From an uncultured bacterium (GTDB lineage: Bacteria > Cyanobacteriota > Vampirovibrionia > Gastranaerophilales > Gastranaerophilaceae), in NCBI GenBank assembly GCA_949292185.1, contig CASEYP010000029.1, positions 159,435 to 223,434 on the forward strand: DNA of 64,000 nt, read 5' to 3'. Positions 16,233 through 24,650 of this stretch are shown here, in pieces. The translations under genes and the position numbers were made by a program. The number at the start of each line of letters is the position of its first letter. Position 1 is the first letter of the stretch. The notes beneath the pieces were generated by a model. It ran no database searches and was not told the origin of the DNA. It saw only the letters and a program-made list of their open reading frames with translations.

Positions 16233-17357
16233 TTAAACTGCAGCTGCTGCTTTTGATTTTTCAATACATTCCATCAAAGTATTAGCAACAGTTTCTTGTT
16301 CTTCTTTTGTAATTTCCGGGAACATTGGAAGTGAAATTACCATTTCTGTATTCTTTTCAGTAATAGGCAATGATCCAGGTCCCATACCTAACCAAGCATT
16401 AACTTTTTGGAAGTGAAGAGGGATTGGATAATATAACATAGCGCCAATACCTTTTTCACCAAGCATTTTGTGAACTGCATCACGGTTAGGAATTTTTACT
16501 GTATATTGATGGTAAACACAATATGTATTATCTAATTCTTTAGGAGTTTGAACATCTGCACAATTTGCGAATAATTTATTATAATATGCAGCACGTTCTC
16601 TACGTTTTACATTCCATTCATCAATGTGTTTAGCTTTAACTCTTAAAATAGCAGCTTGAATTTCATCAAGACGGCTATTTACACCAAGTTCATCATTATG
16701 ATAACGAACCATAGAACCGTGGTTTCTCAAAGCGATTAATCTGTCTTTTAATTTTTCATCGTTAACTGTACATAAACCACCGTCACCCATAGTTCCTAAG
16801 TTTTTAGTAGGATAGAAACTATAGCATCCAATATCACCAAAAGTACCAACTTTTTGACCCTTGAATGAAGAACCTATTGCTTGGCAACAATCTTCAACAA
16901 CTCTTAAATTATGTTTTTTAGCAATAGCCATAATTGATTCCATATCACAAGGTTGACCATATAAGTGAACAGGAATAATAGCTTTTGTATTAGGAGTAAT
17001 AGCAGCTTCAATCTTCTTAGGATCGATATTAAAAGTATCTGCATCAATATCAACAAATACAGGTTTTGCACCAACCATACCAATAGCTTCAGCAGTTGCT
17101 ACAAATGTAAATGCTGTTGTAATAACTTCATCTCCAGGTCCGATATTTAAAGCTCTTAATGCTACGTGTAAAGCATCTGTACCTGAGTTCAATGCAACTG
17201 TATAATTACAACCGATGTATTTAGCCAATTCACTTTCTAAAGCATGTACATTTGGTCCTAAAATATAGCAACCTGATCTCATAACTTCGCATACTGCTTT
17301 TTCAGCTTCTTCGCCGATTTGTGCGTATTGGCGTTTTGAATCAAAAATAGGAATCAT
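16233..17357 (-). CDS. DegT/DnrJ/EryC1/StrS-family aminotransferase (sugar aminotransferase)
   Basis: A 374-residue PLP enzyme that adds an amino group to a keto-sugar nucleotide for surface polysaccharide. Family marks: ALNSGTDALHVALRAL, EVITTAFTFVATAEAI, VHLYGQPCDM, VVEDCCQAIGSSFKGQKVG, the PLP lysine in SFYPTKNLGTMGDGG, and ALRNHGSMVRYHNDELGVNS (quoted in part). Length is typical of the family. The start at 17357 has AAAGGAGA at the right distance; earlier in-frame codons have none. It is monocistronic, and the nucleotidyltransferase at 5504 and the glycosyltransferases at 39266-41145 could work in the same pathway. The exact sugar is unknown. Confidence 0.92.
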   Translation of the reverse strand: MIPIFDSKRQYAQIGEEAEKAVCEVMRSGCYILGPNVHALESELAKYIGCNYTVALNSGTDALHVALRALNIGPGDEVITTAFTFVATAEAIGMVGAKPVFVDIDADTFNIDPKKIEAAITPNTKAIIPVHLYGQPCDMESIMAIAKKHNLRVVEDCCQAIGSSFKGQKVGTFGDIGCYSFYPTKNLGTMGDGGLCTVNDEKLKDRLIALRNHGSMVRYHNDELGVNSRLDEIQAAILRVKAKHIDEWNVKRRERAAYYNKLFANCADVQTPKELDNTYCVYHQYTVKIPNRDAVHKMLGEKGIGAMLYYPIPLHFQKVNAWLGMGPGSLPITEKNTEMVISLPMFPEITKEEQETVANTLMECIEKSKAAAAV

Positions 17358-17572
17358 GTTTCTCTCCTTTATCTTTCTACCAATCATTATACATTATCAT
17401 TATACCATAGCCCAGAGCGTCTTAATATAAACTTTATATGAATAATCTTTGTAAATAAGCATATTTTGAATAAATTCACCAGCAAAATACGAAAAAAAGA
17501 CGACGTTTTTTACAAATTGAATATGTAATATATTTAATAAACATATTAGCAATAAATAAAAAGGAGAAAAAT

Positions 17573-18118
17573 ATGAGCTTAAAAGATAGCAAAACAGAAA
17601 AGAATTTACAAAAAGCTTTTGATATTGTTGCAAAACGAAGTACAGAATATGACATATACGCACTGATTGCTCAAAGAGAAGGAAATCCTGAATTACAAAA
17701 ACTTTTGACAATGTTTTCAAACATGGAAAAAGAACACGCAAAAGTTTGGTTCAAATGGATAAACGATGGAAATGTTCCAAAACTAACAGAATGTCTTGAA
17801 AATGCACTTCAAAAAGAAAAAGATGAACTTGAAGGTATCTATAATGAATATACACAAACAGCTAAAAAAGAAGGATTTGAACATGTTGCAGGATTATTTG
17901 AAAAAATTGAATCTTTTGAAATTACCCACATTGACAGATTGCAAAAAGTAATCTCAAAACTAAAAGATAATGTACAACCAAATGATGATGGAACATTCAA
18001 TTGGGTATGTTCCGTATGCGGTTGCGTGTTTAAACAAAAAGAGGCACCAAACTATTGTCCAATTTGCGTAAAAGATAACGTATTTTTCTATAAAGATGCA
18101 AAAGAAGATGAAAAATAA
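17573..18118 (+). CDS. Rubrerythrin-like protein, possible loss of one diiron ligand
   Basis: A 181-residue protein with an N-terminal ferritin-like diiron domain and a C-terminal rubredoxin domain with two CxxC pairs (VCSVCGCV and YCPICVK). Rubrerythrins reduce hydrogen peroxide in anaerobes. It keeps ligands in NMEKEHAK, QKEKDELEG and FEITHIDRL. In a by-eye alignment with Desulfovibrio rubrerythrin from memory, the first Glu ligand (AFAGES) is a Val here (AFDIVA). AAAGGAG lies before the ATG. It is monocistronic and ends just before a convergent tRNA. The fold is secure, but full peroxidase activity is not certain. Confidence 0.88.
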   Translation: MSLKDSKTEKNLQKAFDIVAKRSTEYDIYALIAQREGNPELQKLLTMFSNMEKEHAKVWFKWINDGNVPKLTECLENALQKEKDELEGIYNEYTQTAKKEGFEHVAGLFEKIESFEITHIDRLQKVISKLKDNVQPNDDGTFNWVCSVCGCVFKQKEAPNYCPICVKDNVFFYKDAKEDEK

Positions 18119-18129
18119 ACAATAAAAAA

Positions 18130-18200
18130 CTCCCGGAGATGGATTCGAACCACCGTTGGAAGAGCCAGAATCTTCAGTCCTGCCACTAGACGATCCGGGA
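18130..18200 (-). tRNA. tRNA-Gln (CTG)
   Basis: A 71-base cloverleaf. Acceptor TCCCGGA pairs with TCCGGGA. The anticodon stem GAAGA/TCTTC carries loop TTCTGGC, anticodon CTG. The T arm contains GGTTCGAATCC. CCA is not encoded. Confidence 0.93.
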
Positions 18201-18377
18201 TTACATACATTATTTTAAAACTTGAAAATTTAATTACAAGCACAAAATATTGAAAGCCTTAAACCCATCAAAAGACGTTTATTATCTTTCAAAATTGCAA
18301 TTATTATAAATATTAAGTATTTGTAAAGAAATAGCTATATAGTATCAATTAAAAATATCATCAACATTAATAAAAAT

Positions 18378-19139
18378 ATGCAAATAAATAAACAATATAC
18401 ATCCCCATATTCAAAATATAATACGACATTTAAAGGCATTCCACACGCTAAAGTAACAATGAAAAATATTAAAGACGCTACGGATATAATGATTTATGAG
18501 TTAGAAAAATCAGACCAAGATTTTATGAAAGATTATATAAAAAAAATAGACCTTGAAAAGCTTGCACCTGATGCAGAAGAAAAAATTCCTCAAATTATCT
18601 GGAAAGCATTAATAAAAAGTGCCATAGACCTTATAGGAGCTGATAATACAAAAGTTTATCTGGCTCTAGCAAACAGAAAACCTTGTGGAGTTATAAGTGA
18701 ACTTTCAAGCTTTGATACTAGTTTAAATGAAGACACAAAATACATAAGCTTCCTTGCGACTTGGCCTGATAAAATAGGTCACAATGTAAAATGTGCAGGA
18801 AAAAGTTTACTCCAAACAATATTTAATAATGCTCAAAAACATTGCGTAAATGTAACAGTAAACCCTTGTTCTTCAGCACCTAAAGGCAAGCGAAGTTGTG
18901 TAAAATTTTACCAAGATATAGGATTTAAATATGTATCGCCTGACAATTCTATAAAAATGCTAATTCCAAAAGATCAAGTATTCGAAACAACATACAATAA
19001 ATTTATGCCCCTATTTGACTATAGAGAATTTATAAATAGTATACACGTAAATTTAGAAAAAATTATTGAACCTGAAAACAATAAAAGTGGTCTAAAAAAT
19101 TTCATCTCACGCTTTTCTTCCAAAAAACATTCTGACTAA
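18378..19139 (+). CDS. GNAT-like acetyltransferase with N-terminal FKG motif
   Basis: 253 residues. After a polar N-terminus carrying NTTFKGIPHAK (about residues 14-24), there is a stretch with GNAT-fold features: a strand VYLALANRKPCGVISE, a long central region ending AGKSLLQTIFNNAQKH (acetyl-CoA helix position), then VKFYQDIGFKYV, typical of the GNAT C-terminal FYxxxGF. The pyrophosphate loop (GHNVKCAGKSLL) is imperfect, so catalytic activity is uncertain. There is no clear ribosome site before the ATG. It lies 48 bases before the DUF1848 gene. The N-terminal motif links it to other proteins in this window. The substrate is unknown. Confidence 0.62.
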   Translation: MQINKQYTSPYSKYNTTFKGIPHAKVTMKNIKDATDIMIYELEKSDQDFMKDYIKKIDLEKLAPDAEEKIPQIIWKALIKSAIDLIGADNTKVYLALANRKPCGVISELSSFDTSLNEDTKYISFLATWPDKIGHNVKCAGKSLLQTIFNNAQKHCVNVTVNPCSSAPKGKRSCVKFYQDIGFKYVSPDNSIKMLIPKDQVFETTYNKFMPLFDYREFINSIHVNLEKIIEPENNKSGLKNFISRFSSKKHSD

Positions 19140-19187
19140 TAAAAACCAAATATTGAGCAAAAGAAATTTTTGATATAATTTAGACTT

Positions 19188-20117
19188 ATGATAATAAACA
19201 CAGGCGGAAGAACTGATACTGTCAATTATTACAGCGATTGGCTACTTAACAGATTTAAAGAAGGTTTTGTATATTCACGAAACCCCTTCTACCCATCCCA
19301 AGTTTATAAATACATACTTTCTCCGGATATTGTAGATTGTGTAATATTCTGTTCAAAAAATTACAAACCAATTTTAAAAAGATTTCACGAAATTTCAGAC
19401 AGATTTAATGTTTTTTGTTTCTACACAATTACCGCTTACGATAAAGACATTGAACCTAATGTTCCAAGTATAGAGGAAAGTATTGAAACCCTAATAAAAC
19501 TTTCAAAAATTATAGGCAAAGAAAAAATATCTTGGCGTTATGATCCTGTTTTATTAACCACAAAATATACAATAGACAGACATCTTCAAACATTTGAATA
19601 TATGGCAAAAGAACTTTCACCCTACGTATCATTTTGCATCTTTAGTTTTGTTGAAATGTATAAAAAGCTTTCTAAAAACATGCCGGAAATTATCCCCTTT
19701 ACTCAAGAAGATAAAATACAAATTCTTAAAAATTTTGGAGAATTTTCAAAGAAATACAATTTAAAAATTCAAACCTGCGCAGACCCAGAAGACTACACAA
19801 ACTACGGAATTTCACACTCAGGCTGCATAACAACTGAAGTTTTATCAAACGCATTAGGGATAAAATTTAAAAAAATGCCACATAACGGAAACCGAAAAAA
19901 TTGCAAATGCATGCCAAGCAGAGATATTGGAGCTTACAACACATGTCCAAACGGATGTAAATACTGTTATGCAAATTCAGACCCGGAAATTGCTAAGAAA
20001 ATTTTACCTAAACATGACCCCACCAGTCCAATTTTAATAGGCAATATTACACCAAATGATATCATTATAGAAAGCAAACAAGAAAGTTTTATCCTACCTC
20101 AACAAACATTATTTTAG
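19188..20117 (+). CDS. DUF1848-family protein with Fe-S-type cysteine cluster
   Basis: 309 residues matching the DUF1848 pattern: N-terminal INTGGRTDTVNYYSDWLLNR, the middle EKISWRYDPVLLTTKYT, and a C-terminal cysteine cluster (NCKCM and TCPNGCKYCYAN) that likely binds an iron-sulfur centre. The family is a relative of radical SAM/photoproduct-lyase-like proteins with no proven reaction that I know of. It is cytoplasmic and of normal length. It starts 48 bases after the GNAT-like gene with no obvious terminator between them, so they may be co-transcribed. Confidence 0.85.
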   Translation: MIINTGGRTDTVNYYSDWLLNRFKEGFVYSRNPFYPSQVYKYILSPDIVDCVIFCSKNYKPILKRFHEISDRFNVFCFYTITAYDKDIEPNVPSIEESIETLIKLSKIIGKEKISWRYDPVLLTTKYTIDRHLQTFEYMAKELSPYVSFCIFSFVEMYKKLSKNMPEIIPFTQEDKIQILKNFGEFSKKYNLKIQTCADPEDYTNYGISHSGCITTEVLSNALGIKFKKMPHNGNRKNCKCMPSRDIGAYNTCPNGCKYCYANSDPEIAKKILPKHDPTSPILIGNITPNDIIIESKQESFILPQQTLF

Positions 20118-20214
20118 GAATTAAAATGTTTTATAAATTAATAAAATAACAATAGCAAAAAAAAACTTGTTTGTTTTTTTAATAACTATCGAGAAGAATT
20201 AGAAGGAACAATTT

Positions 20215-21138
20215 ATGTCAATAGAGAGAATTACATTTAACGGAACTGACCCAAAAGTTAAGTCTAATAGTACTCAAAAACAAGAAACTACTAAAACCTC
20301 TTTGCCTAATACAGAAACGCACCCAAAAACTCATGCTACACAATATATGATTGGAGCAACAACATTAGCTGCCGTAATTGCCGTTGGGATTCTAGGACAC
20401 AACAAAGGCTGGTGGAGCAAATTTAGCAAAAATATTTCTACAAAATCAAATTCAATGGATAATTCTGAAAATAAAGCTTCTCAAATTTTAACTAATATCA
20501 ATAATGACATAAACCACTCCATTCATTCAAAAGAAGAAATCCATACCCCAAAATTAAGCGAGAACAAACCACAAAGCTACATATCCAATTTTGATTTATC
20601 TACAAGCAAACCTCTGAAAAAAAATATTCTCAAAAAAGATGGTAAAACTTTAGATACAATACTTGAATTTGATCCAAAATCAGGGAACTTACTAAAACAA
20701 ACGATGTTTCAAAAAGATGGCAAAACAGTAGCCGGAATAATAGAATGTGATCCAACAACAGGGAAAGCCTTAAAACATACTGTATTCCAACAAGACGGCA
20801 AAACCTTAGACTACATTACAGATTACGACACGACTACAGGCATGGCTACCAAAAACACTTTCTATCAAAAAGATGGTAAAACTGTAGATTGTATAATTGA
20901 CTATAACCCAAATTCAGGATTATTTTTAAAACAAACATTTTTCCAAAAAGATGGCAAAACTGTAGATTATATAATTGACTATAACCCAAATTCAGGATTA
21001 TTTTTAAAACAAACATTTTTCCAAAAAGATGGCAAAACTGTAGATTATATAATTGAACATAATGCAAATACAGGAAAAGCCATAAAAAAGACCTACTATA
21101 ATACAGATGGAAGTATTTTAAATATCGAAAATTTATAA
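20215..21138 (+). CDS. Membrane-anchored tandem-repeat protein (DUF2963-like repeats) with N-terminal FNG motif
   Basis: 307 residues. The N-terminus carries MSIERITFNGTDPK, then a polar linker, a membrane helix (MIGATTLAAVIAVGILG, about residues 43-59), a Ser/Asn-rich spacer, and from about residue 135 six imperfect 26-residue repeats of the form KDGKTVDYIIDYNPNSGLFL plus KQTFFQ. The repeat resembles DUF2963, known to me mainly from phytoplasma, or YwqK-like repeats. Two adjacent units are identical at the DNA level (78 bp). AGAAGGA stands before the ATG. The N-terminal module matches the frameshifted gene at 1387. The repeats may bind a partner; no enzyme domain is seen. Confidence 0.72.
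   Translation: MSIERITFNGTDPKVKSNSTQKQETTKTSLPNTETHPKTHATQYMIGATTLAAVIAVGILGHNKGWWSKFSKNISTKSNSMDNSENKASQILTNINNDINHSIHSKEEIHTPKLSENKPQSYISNFDLSTSKPLKKNILKKDGKTLDTILEFDPKSGNLLKQTMFQKDGKTVAGIIECDPTTGKALKHTVFQQDGKTLDYITDYDTTTGMATKNTFYQKDGKTVDCIIDYNPNSGLFLKQTFFQKDGKTVDYIIDYNPNSGLFLKQTFFQKDGKTVDYIIEHNANTGKAIKKTYYNTDGSILNIENL
20899..21054 (+). repeat. Perfect 78-bp tandem duplication inside gene 20215
   Basis: Units 20899-20976 and 20977-21054 are identical base for base and encode two copies of a 26-residue repeat. The other units have diverged, so this copy is recent. Confidence 0.95.
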
Positions 21139-21330
21139 TAACTATTTAACTTGCACGAAATTGTATATATAAAAATTTGCATAGTTTTTAACTTTCAAAT
21201 TCACAATCCTTTATTTTTCAGCAATAAAAAATTGTGAAATTATGTAAATTAGAAATTTCCGCAATAACAAAAGTCTATATTTTCATATTTTAACTTGCAA
21301 TATAGTATTCTAATCTGAGGTAACATAAAA

Positions 21331-21414
21331 ATGAAAATATACCCCGTAAATAAGATTACATATAAAGCAAAAAACATTGATATTAGCGATGTTGAAATCG
21401 GAGTAGCTGAATAA
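21331..21414 (+). pseudogene. 27-codon frame with the N-terminal motif; short gene or remnant
   Basis: The frame encodes MKIYPVNKITYKAKN and 12 more residues, then a stop. GAGGT lies 10 bases before the ATG. The start resembles the motif-bearing N-termini of the proteins at 20215 and 55564 (ITYKAK versus INFKAK). The sequence after the stop has no matching frame. It is either a decayed member of that set or chance. Translation is not certain. Confidence 0.35.
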
Positions 21415-21995
21415 TTAAAAATTTCCCCCCTATTTTCAACAAAATTAATTCCTTCAATTTCAAAAGTAATATAGAACAATTAAGTATAAATAAAACAATT
21501 TTAATTGCATTATGAATATAACATTTAATAATTATCACCAATTAAGCCCCCCCAAAGCCCCTCCTTCAAAAGCAACATAAGATTTTGTACAACAAAAGAT
21601 GGGCGAGATATGGCAAACATAACCTGCACATTTCGGATAGATTTAGATTGGGCAGACTTTGCCAAGCTTGAAATTGAAAATTTTAAACACAAAGACAAAG
21701 TGAATATAATTCAATTTGCTTCCTCAGACGGTTCTGAAGCCTACACACAAATAATAGTTTTGAGACACTGTCTTGTTTTAGACATTGACGGACAGTAATC
21801 GGACTTTTTTGCCAGTTCAGGAATTTTATTTTTAGCAAATTCCGACTAAAAAAATCAAGATATATTTGAAACACACCCCTATTAGTTCAAAAAAATTAAA
21901 TTCCTGCAATGTCTGTCAAACCATAGTTTCTTTACATCCGCGTTTTGGATATTAGCATATGCAAGTTCCAAAGATATATTAATAAAGCATAAAAT
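21415..21995. other. Gene-poor stretch between 21414 and tRNA-Asn
   Basis: No gene can be supported here. A 62-codon frame at 21610-21798 with a poor ribosome site reads like chance or repeat translation. Features seen are a C-rich run near 21547-21565, a TTGGGCA/TTGCC pair near 21648-21665 faintly like the repeat at 4729, and CGGAC/GTCCG pieces near 21800-21845. Confidence 0.5.
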
Positions 21996-22023
21996 AAAGG
22001 AGATGCCTTTTGACATCTCCTTT
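21996..22023 (-). terminator. Intrinsic terminator of tRNA-Asn
   Basis: A 10-bp stem AAAGGAGATG/CATCTCCTTT with an 8-base loop, just downstream of the tRNA on the minus strand, followed by ATTTTATG. Confidence 0.8.
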
Positions 22024-22024
22024 A

Positions 22025-22099
22025 TGGCTCCCCCGGCTGGACTCGAACCAGCAACCCTTCGATTAACAGTCGAATGCTCCGCCATTGAGCTACTGAGGA
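22025..22099 (-). tRNA. tRNA-Asn (GTT)
   Basis: A 75-base cloverleaf including an encoded CCA. The acceptor begins TCCTCAG, the anticodon stem TTCGA/TCGAA carries loop CTGTTAA (anticodon GTT), and the T arm contains GGTTCGAGTCC. The acceptor stem has one A-G mismatch. Confidence 0.93.
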
Positions 22100-22245
22100 T
22101 TATGTCATTAGTGTATAACAAAAAAAATTTATTGTAAAGTACCTTTTTTGATTTTTTATTGATAATTGTGTTTTTTATTTTATATGCTAATATGTCATTG
22201 ATTAGGTTACGATTAACCGTATTCATAGGATGAAAGGAGATTATT

Positions 22246-22992
22246 ATGTCAAATCCTGTTTTGGGCGAAAGAAGTCTTAAAAATTTTTCTTTCGATTCTG
22301 ATTTGGAAAATGGACATGCTATGAGTATAAATGGAACTATACTTAAAACATGCTTTCTTGGTTTAATGTTGGCTGTTACTTTTGCTTACACTTGGTATCT
22401 ACAACTTGCAGGTTTTGGTGATAAAGTTGAGATCTTAACAAATGTTGGAGGCTTCGGAGGGTTTATTCTTGCTTTATTCATTTGTTTTGGTCCTAAAAAC
22501 AACTTATTAGCAATTACTACACCTTTATATGCTTTATGTGAAGGATTATTTTTAGGAAGCTTTTCGGCTTTAGCTAATAAATATTTCCCTGGAGTTGTTT
22601 CTCAAGCCGCTCTTGGTACAATCATCGCATTTTTTGGAATGTTTATTCTCTACACTACAAAACTTGTAAAATGTACCGATACTTTCCGCATGGTTGTCGT
22701 AAATTCCACATTTGCAATTTGCGGTATTTATATCCTTCAATTTATTTTAGGATTTTTCCACATGTCAATTCCTGGATTATTTTCAAATTCACTTGTAGGA
22801 ATCGGTTTTAGTATCGTTGTAGTTGCAGTTGCCTCTTTCAATTTAATCTTAGACTTTGATTTTATTGAACAATTCTCAGGTAGAGCAAATTCTTATTTCG
22901 AATGGTACGGAGGCTTTGCGCTATTAGTAACTATTGTTTGGCTATATATTGAAATGCTAAACTTGTTATTAAAAATTCAAAGCAGAAACTAA
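22246..22992 (+). CDS. Bax inhibitor-1/YccA-family membrane protein
   Basis: A 248-residue protein with seven hydrophobic helices from residue 32 to the end. The order and the conserved pieces (ITTPLYALCEGLFLGSFSA, ASFNLILDFDFIEQ and the final WYGGFALLVTIVWLYIEMLN, quoted in parts) match the bacterial Bax1-I/YccA group. These are inner-membrane proteins, some with pH-gated calcium leak activity; the bacterial role is not settled. AAAGGAG lies before the ATG. It is monocistronic, between tRNA-Asn and a strong terminator. Confidence 0.88.
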   Translation: MSNPVLGERSLKNFSFDSDLENGHAMSINGTILKTCFLGLMLAVTFAYTWYLQLAGFGDKVEILTNVGGFGGFILALFICFGPKNNLLAITTPLYALCEGLFLGSFSALANKYFPGVVSQAALGTIIAFFGMFILYTTKLVKCTDTFRMVVVNSTFAICGIYILQFILGFFHMSIPGLFSNSLVGIGFSIVVVAVASFNLILDFDFIEQFSGRANSYFEWYGGFALLVTIVWLYIEMLNLLLKIQSRN

Positions 22993-23024
22993 TTAATAAT
23001 TAATATTATTAATAATAATTAAAG

Positions 23025-23055
23025 AGTCGTGATAAAAAATGTCACGACTTTTTTA
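23025..23055 (+). terminator. Intrinsic terminator after the Bax1-like gene
   Basis: GTCGTGA and TCACGAC form the stem and are followed by a run of T. Confidence 0.88.
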
Positions 23056-23207
23056 ATTTTAACTTTGTACAAAATAGGTCAAAGTATTGTATTAATGTAA
23101 ATTGACCGATTATAACTTTTATTGACACGAAATTGAAAGATGTGATAGTATAAGCTATATAATAGGTTGTTGTATTTGTTAGTTTTATAAGATGAGAGGA
23201 AATTAGG

Positions 23208-24650
23208 TTGGATATGATTAAAATTTTGCAGACTAAAAAGTGTAACGGTTTTTCTTTGGCTGAAATGATGGTTGTAATGCTGATAGTTGCAGTTGTATTA
23301 GCAGCTACAGCACCTATGATTACAAGAAGAATTTTAAGAGAGCGTTCCGATAAAGTTTTTGATATACTTCCTGTTGATCCAACAAATGGGGTTGAATATT
23401 TAAAAGGTCGAAATCAAAGAATTTTTATGAACGCGAAGCCAAACGGCTATGTAGGAATAAGAGAAACAGGAGAAACAATTCCTAGAAACTCTGTTTTATT
23501 TGGATATAATAAATACACAGCAACTGATGCACCAACTAAATTTGTAGGGTTAGGATTTTATACTAATAACGCTTCTAATTCTGTTGCAATTGGCTACGAT
23601 GCATCAAGTTCAGCAAATGCTGTTTCAATTGGTTATGATACCACAAGTTATAAAAATTCTATATCAATTGGTTATGGGGCAAAATCAACCACTCCAAGTG
23701 ATTCCTCAAAAAAAGATAAGGCCATTGCAATAGGATATAATGCAACTGCAGTTTCTAATTCTACCGCAATAGGAAATAACGCAAAATCAGAATATGAAAA
23801 AACTATTGTTTTGGGAACCGAAGAAGATACTGTATTTATTCCAGGCAACTTGATTGTTGGCAAAACTACAATGTTAGGCGCAAAAGCTGTATCAGACAGT
23901 AAAGCTTATCCTCTATATGTAAAACTTCGTCATGATCATGACGACGATGGTGCTAATATTACAGATGTTATAAGTGTTCTTGAAAATAACCATGCTGACG
24001 ACTATAAAGGTGGAGCAGATACTCCAATGGCTATGTATGCTTACAAAAAGCCTGGTGCTCAAGTTGGACCGTATATTTATCTTACCAGATCTTGGAAAGG
24101 TGGTCACGATGATAACCAAAAGATATGTCCACCTACAACACGCAGTGGCAATTGGGGTCGTATATCAAACGGGAACTGTGCTACACCATCTGCATCAGCT
24201 GATGAATTACTATACTCAGATATTCGACTTAAAAATATTGGTGAACCTTATACCAGCGGACTTGAAGAATTAAGTAAACTCAAAATTTATAATTATACTT
24301 ATAAAAAAGATACAGCAAAAACTCCTAATGTAGGTGTTATTGCTCAAGATTTACAAAAAGTATTCCCTAATGCTGTTAGAGCAGATGAGGAAGGTTATTT
24401 AAGAATTAGATGGGATGAAATGTTCTATGCTGCAATAAATGCAATACAAGAACTTAATACAAAAATTCAAACCATCGCTCAAAATATAGAAAATATAACA
24501 AAAGATATAACAAATTTAAAAGCTAAGGTAGAAAAGCAGCAAGCAATAATAGATTCTCAAGAAAAATCTATTATGCAACAACAAAAAGAATTAGAAACTT
24601 TAACTGCAAAAATTGAAAATTTAGAAAAAAAACAAGGAGCAAATAAATAA
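23208..24650 (+). CDS. Prepilin-like protein fused to YadA-like head repeats and S74-type chaperone domain
   Basis: 480 residues. Residues 11-38 are a textbook class III signal and helix (CNGFSLAEMMVVMLIVAVVL), so a prepilin peptidase would cut after the Gly. Residues 120-205 carry repeats of the form SVAIGYDASS, SIGYGAKS and AIGNNAKS, the left-handed head repeats of trimeric autotransporter adhesins. Around residues 337-410 there is a Peptidase_S74/intramolecular chaperone domain (SDIRLKNIG, VGVIAQDLQKVFPNAV). The last 65 residues are coiled coil. Such head and chaperone parts normally trimerise. The start is the TTG at 23208 (AGGA 7 bases upstream) or the ATG at 23214. It is the first gene of a three-gene prepilin operon. 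Confidence 0.85.
   Translation: MDMIKILQTKKCNGFSLAEMMVVMLIVAVVLAATAPMITRRILRERSDKVFDILPVDPTNGVEYLKGRNQRIFMNAKPNGYVGIRETGETIPRNSVLFGYNKYTATDAPTKFVGLGFYTNNASNSVAIGYDASSSANAVSIGYDTTSYKNSISIGYGAKSTTPSDSSKKDKAIAIGYNATAVSNSTAIGNNAKSEYEKTIVLGTEEDTVFIPGNLIVGKTTMLGAKAVSDSKAYPLYVKLRHDHDDDGANITDVISVLENNHADDYKGGADTPMAMYAYKKPGAQVGPYIYLTRSWKGGHDDNQKICPPTTRSGNWGRISNGNCATPSASADELLYSDIRLKNIGEPYTSGLEELSKLKIYNYTYKKDTAKTPNVGVIAQDLQKVFPNAVRADEEGYLRIRWDEMFYAAINAIQELNTKIQTIAQNIENITKDITNLKAKVEKQQAIIDSQEKSIMQQQKELETLTAKIENLEKKQGANK

Noticed and set aside
20846..21067. 73-codon minus-strand frame with a repeat
   Set aside because: Antisense shadow of the 78-bp repeats in the gene at 20215.
21249..21479. 76-codon minus-strand frame
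   Set aside because: No ribosome site, and it overlaps the more plausible short frame at 21331 on the other strand.
21610..21798. 62-codon plus-strand frame
   Set aside because: Weak ribosome site, no domain, and placed in a gene-poor stretch with faint repeat likeness; may be chance. Not listed as a gene.
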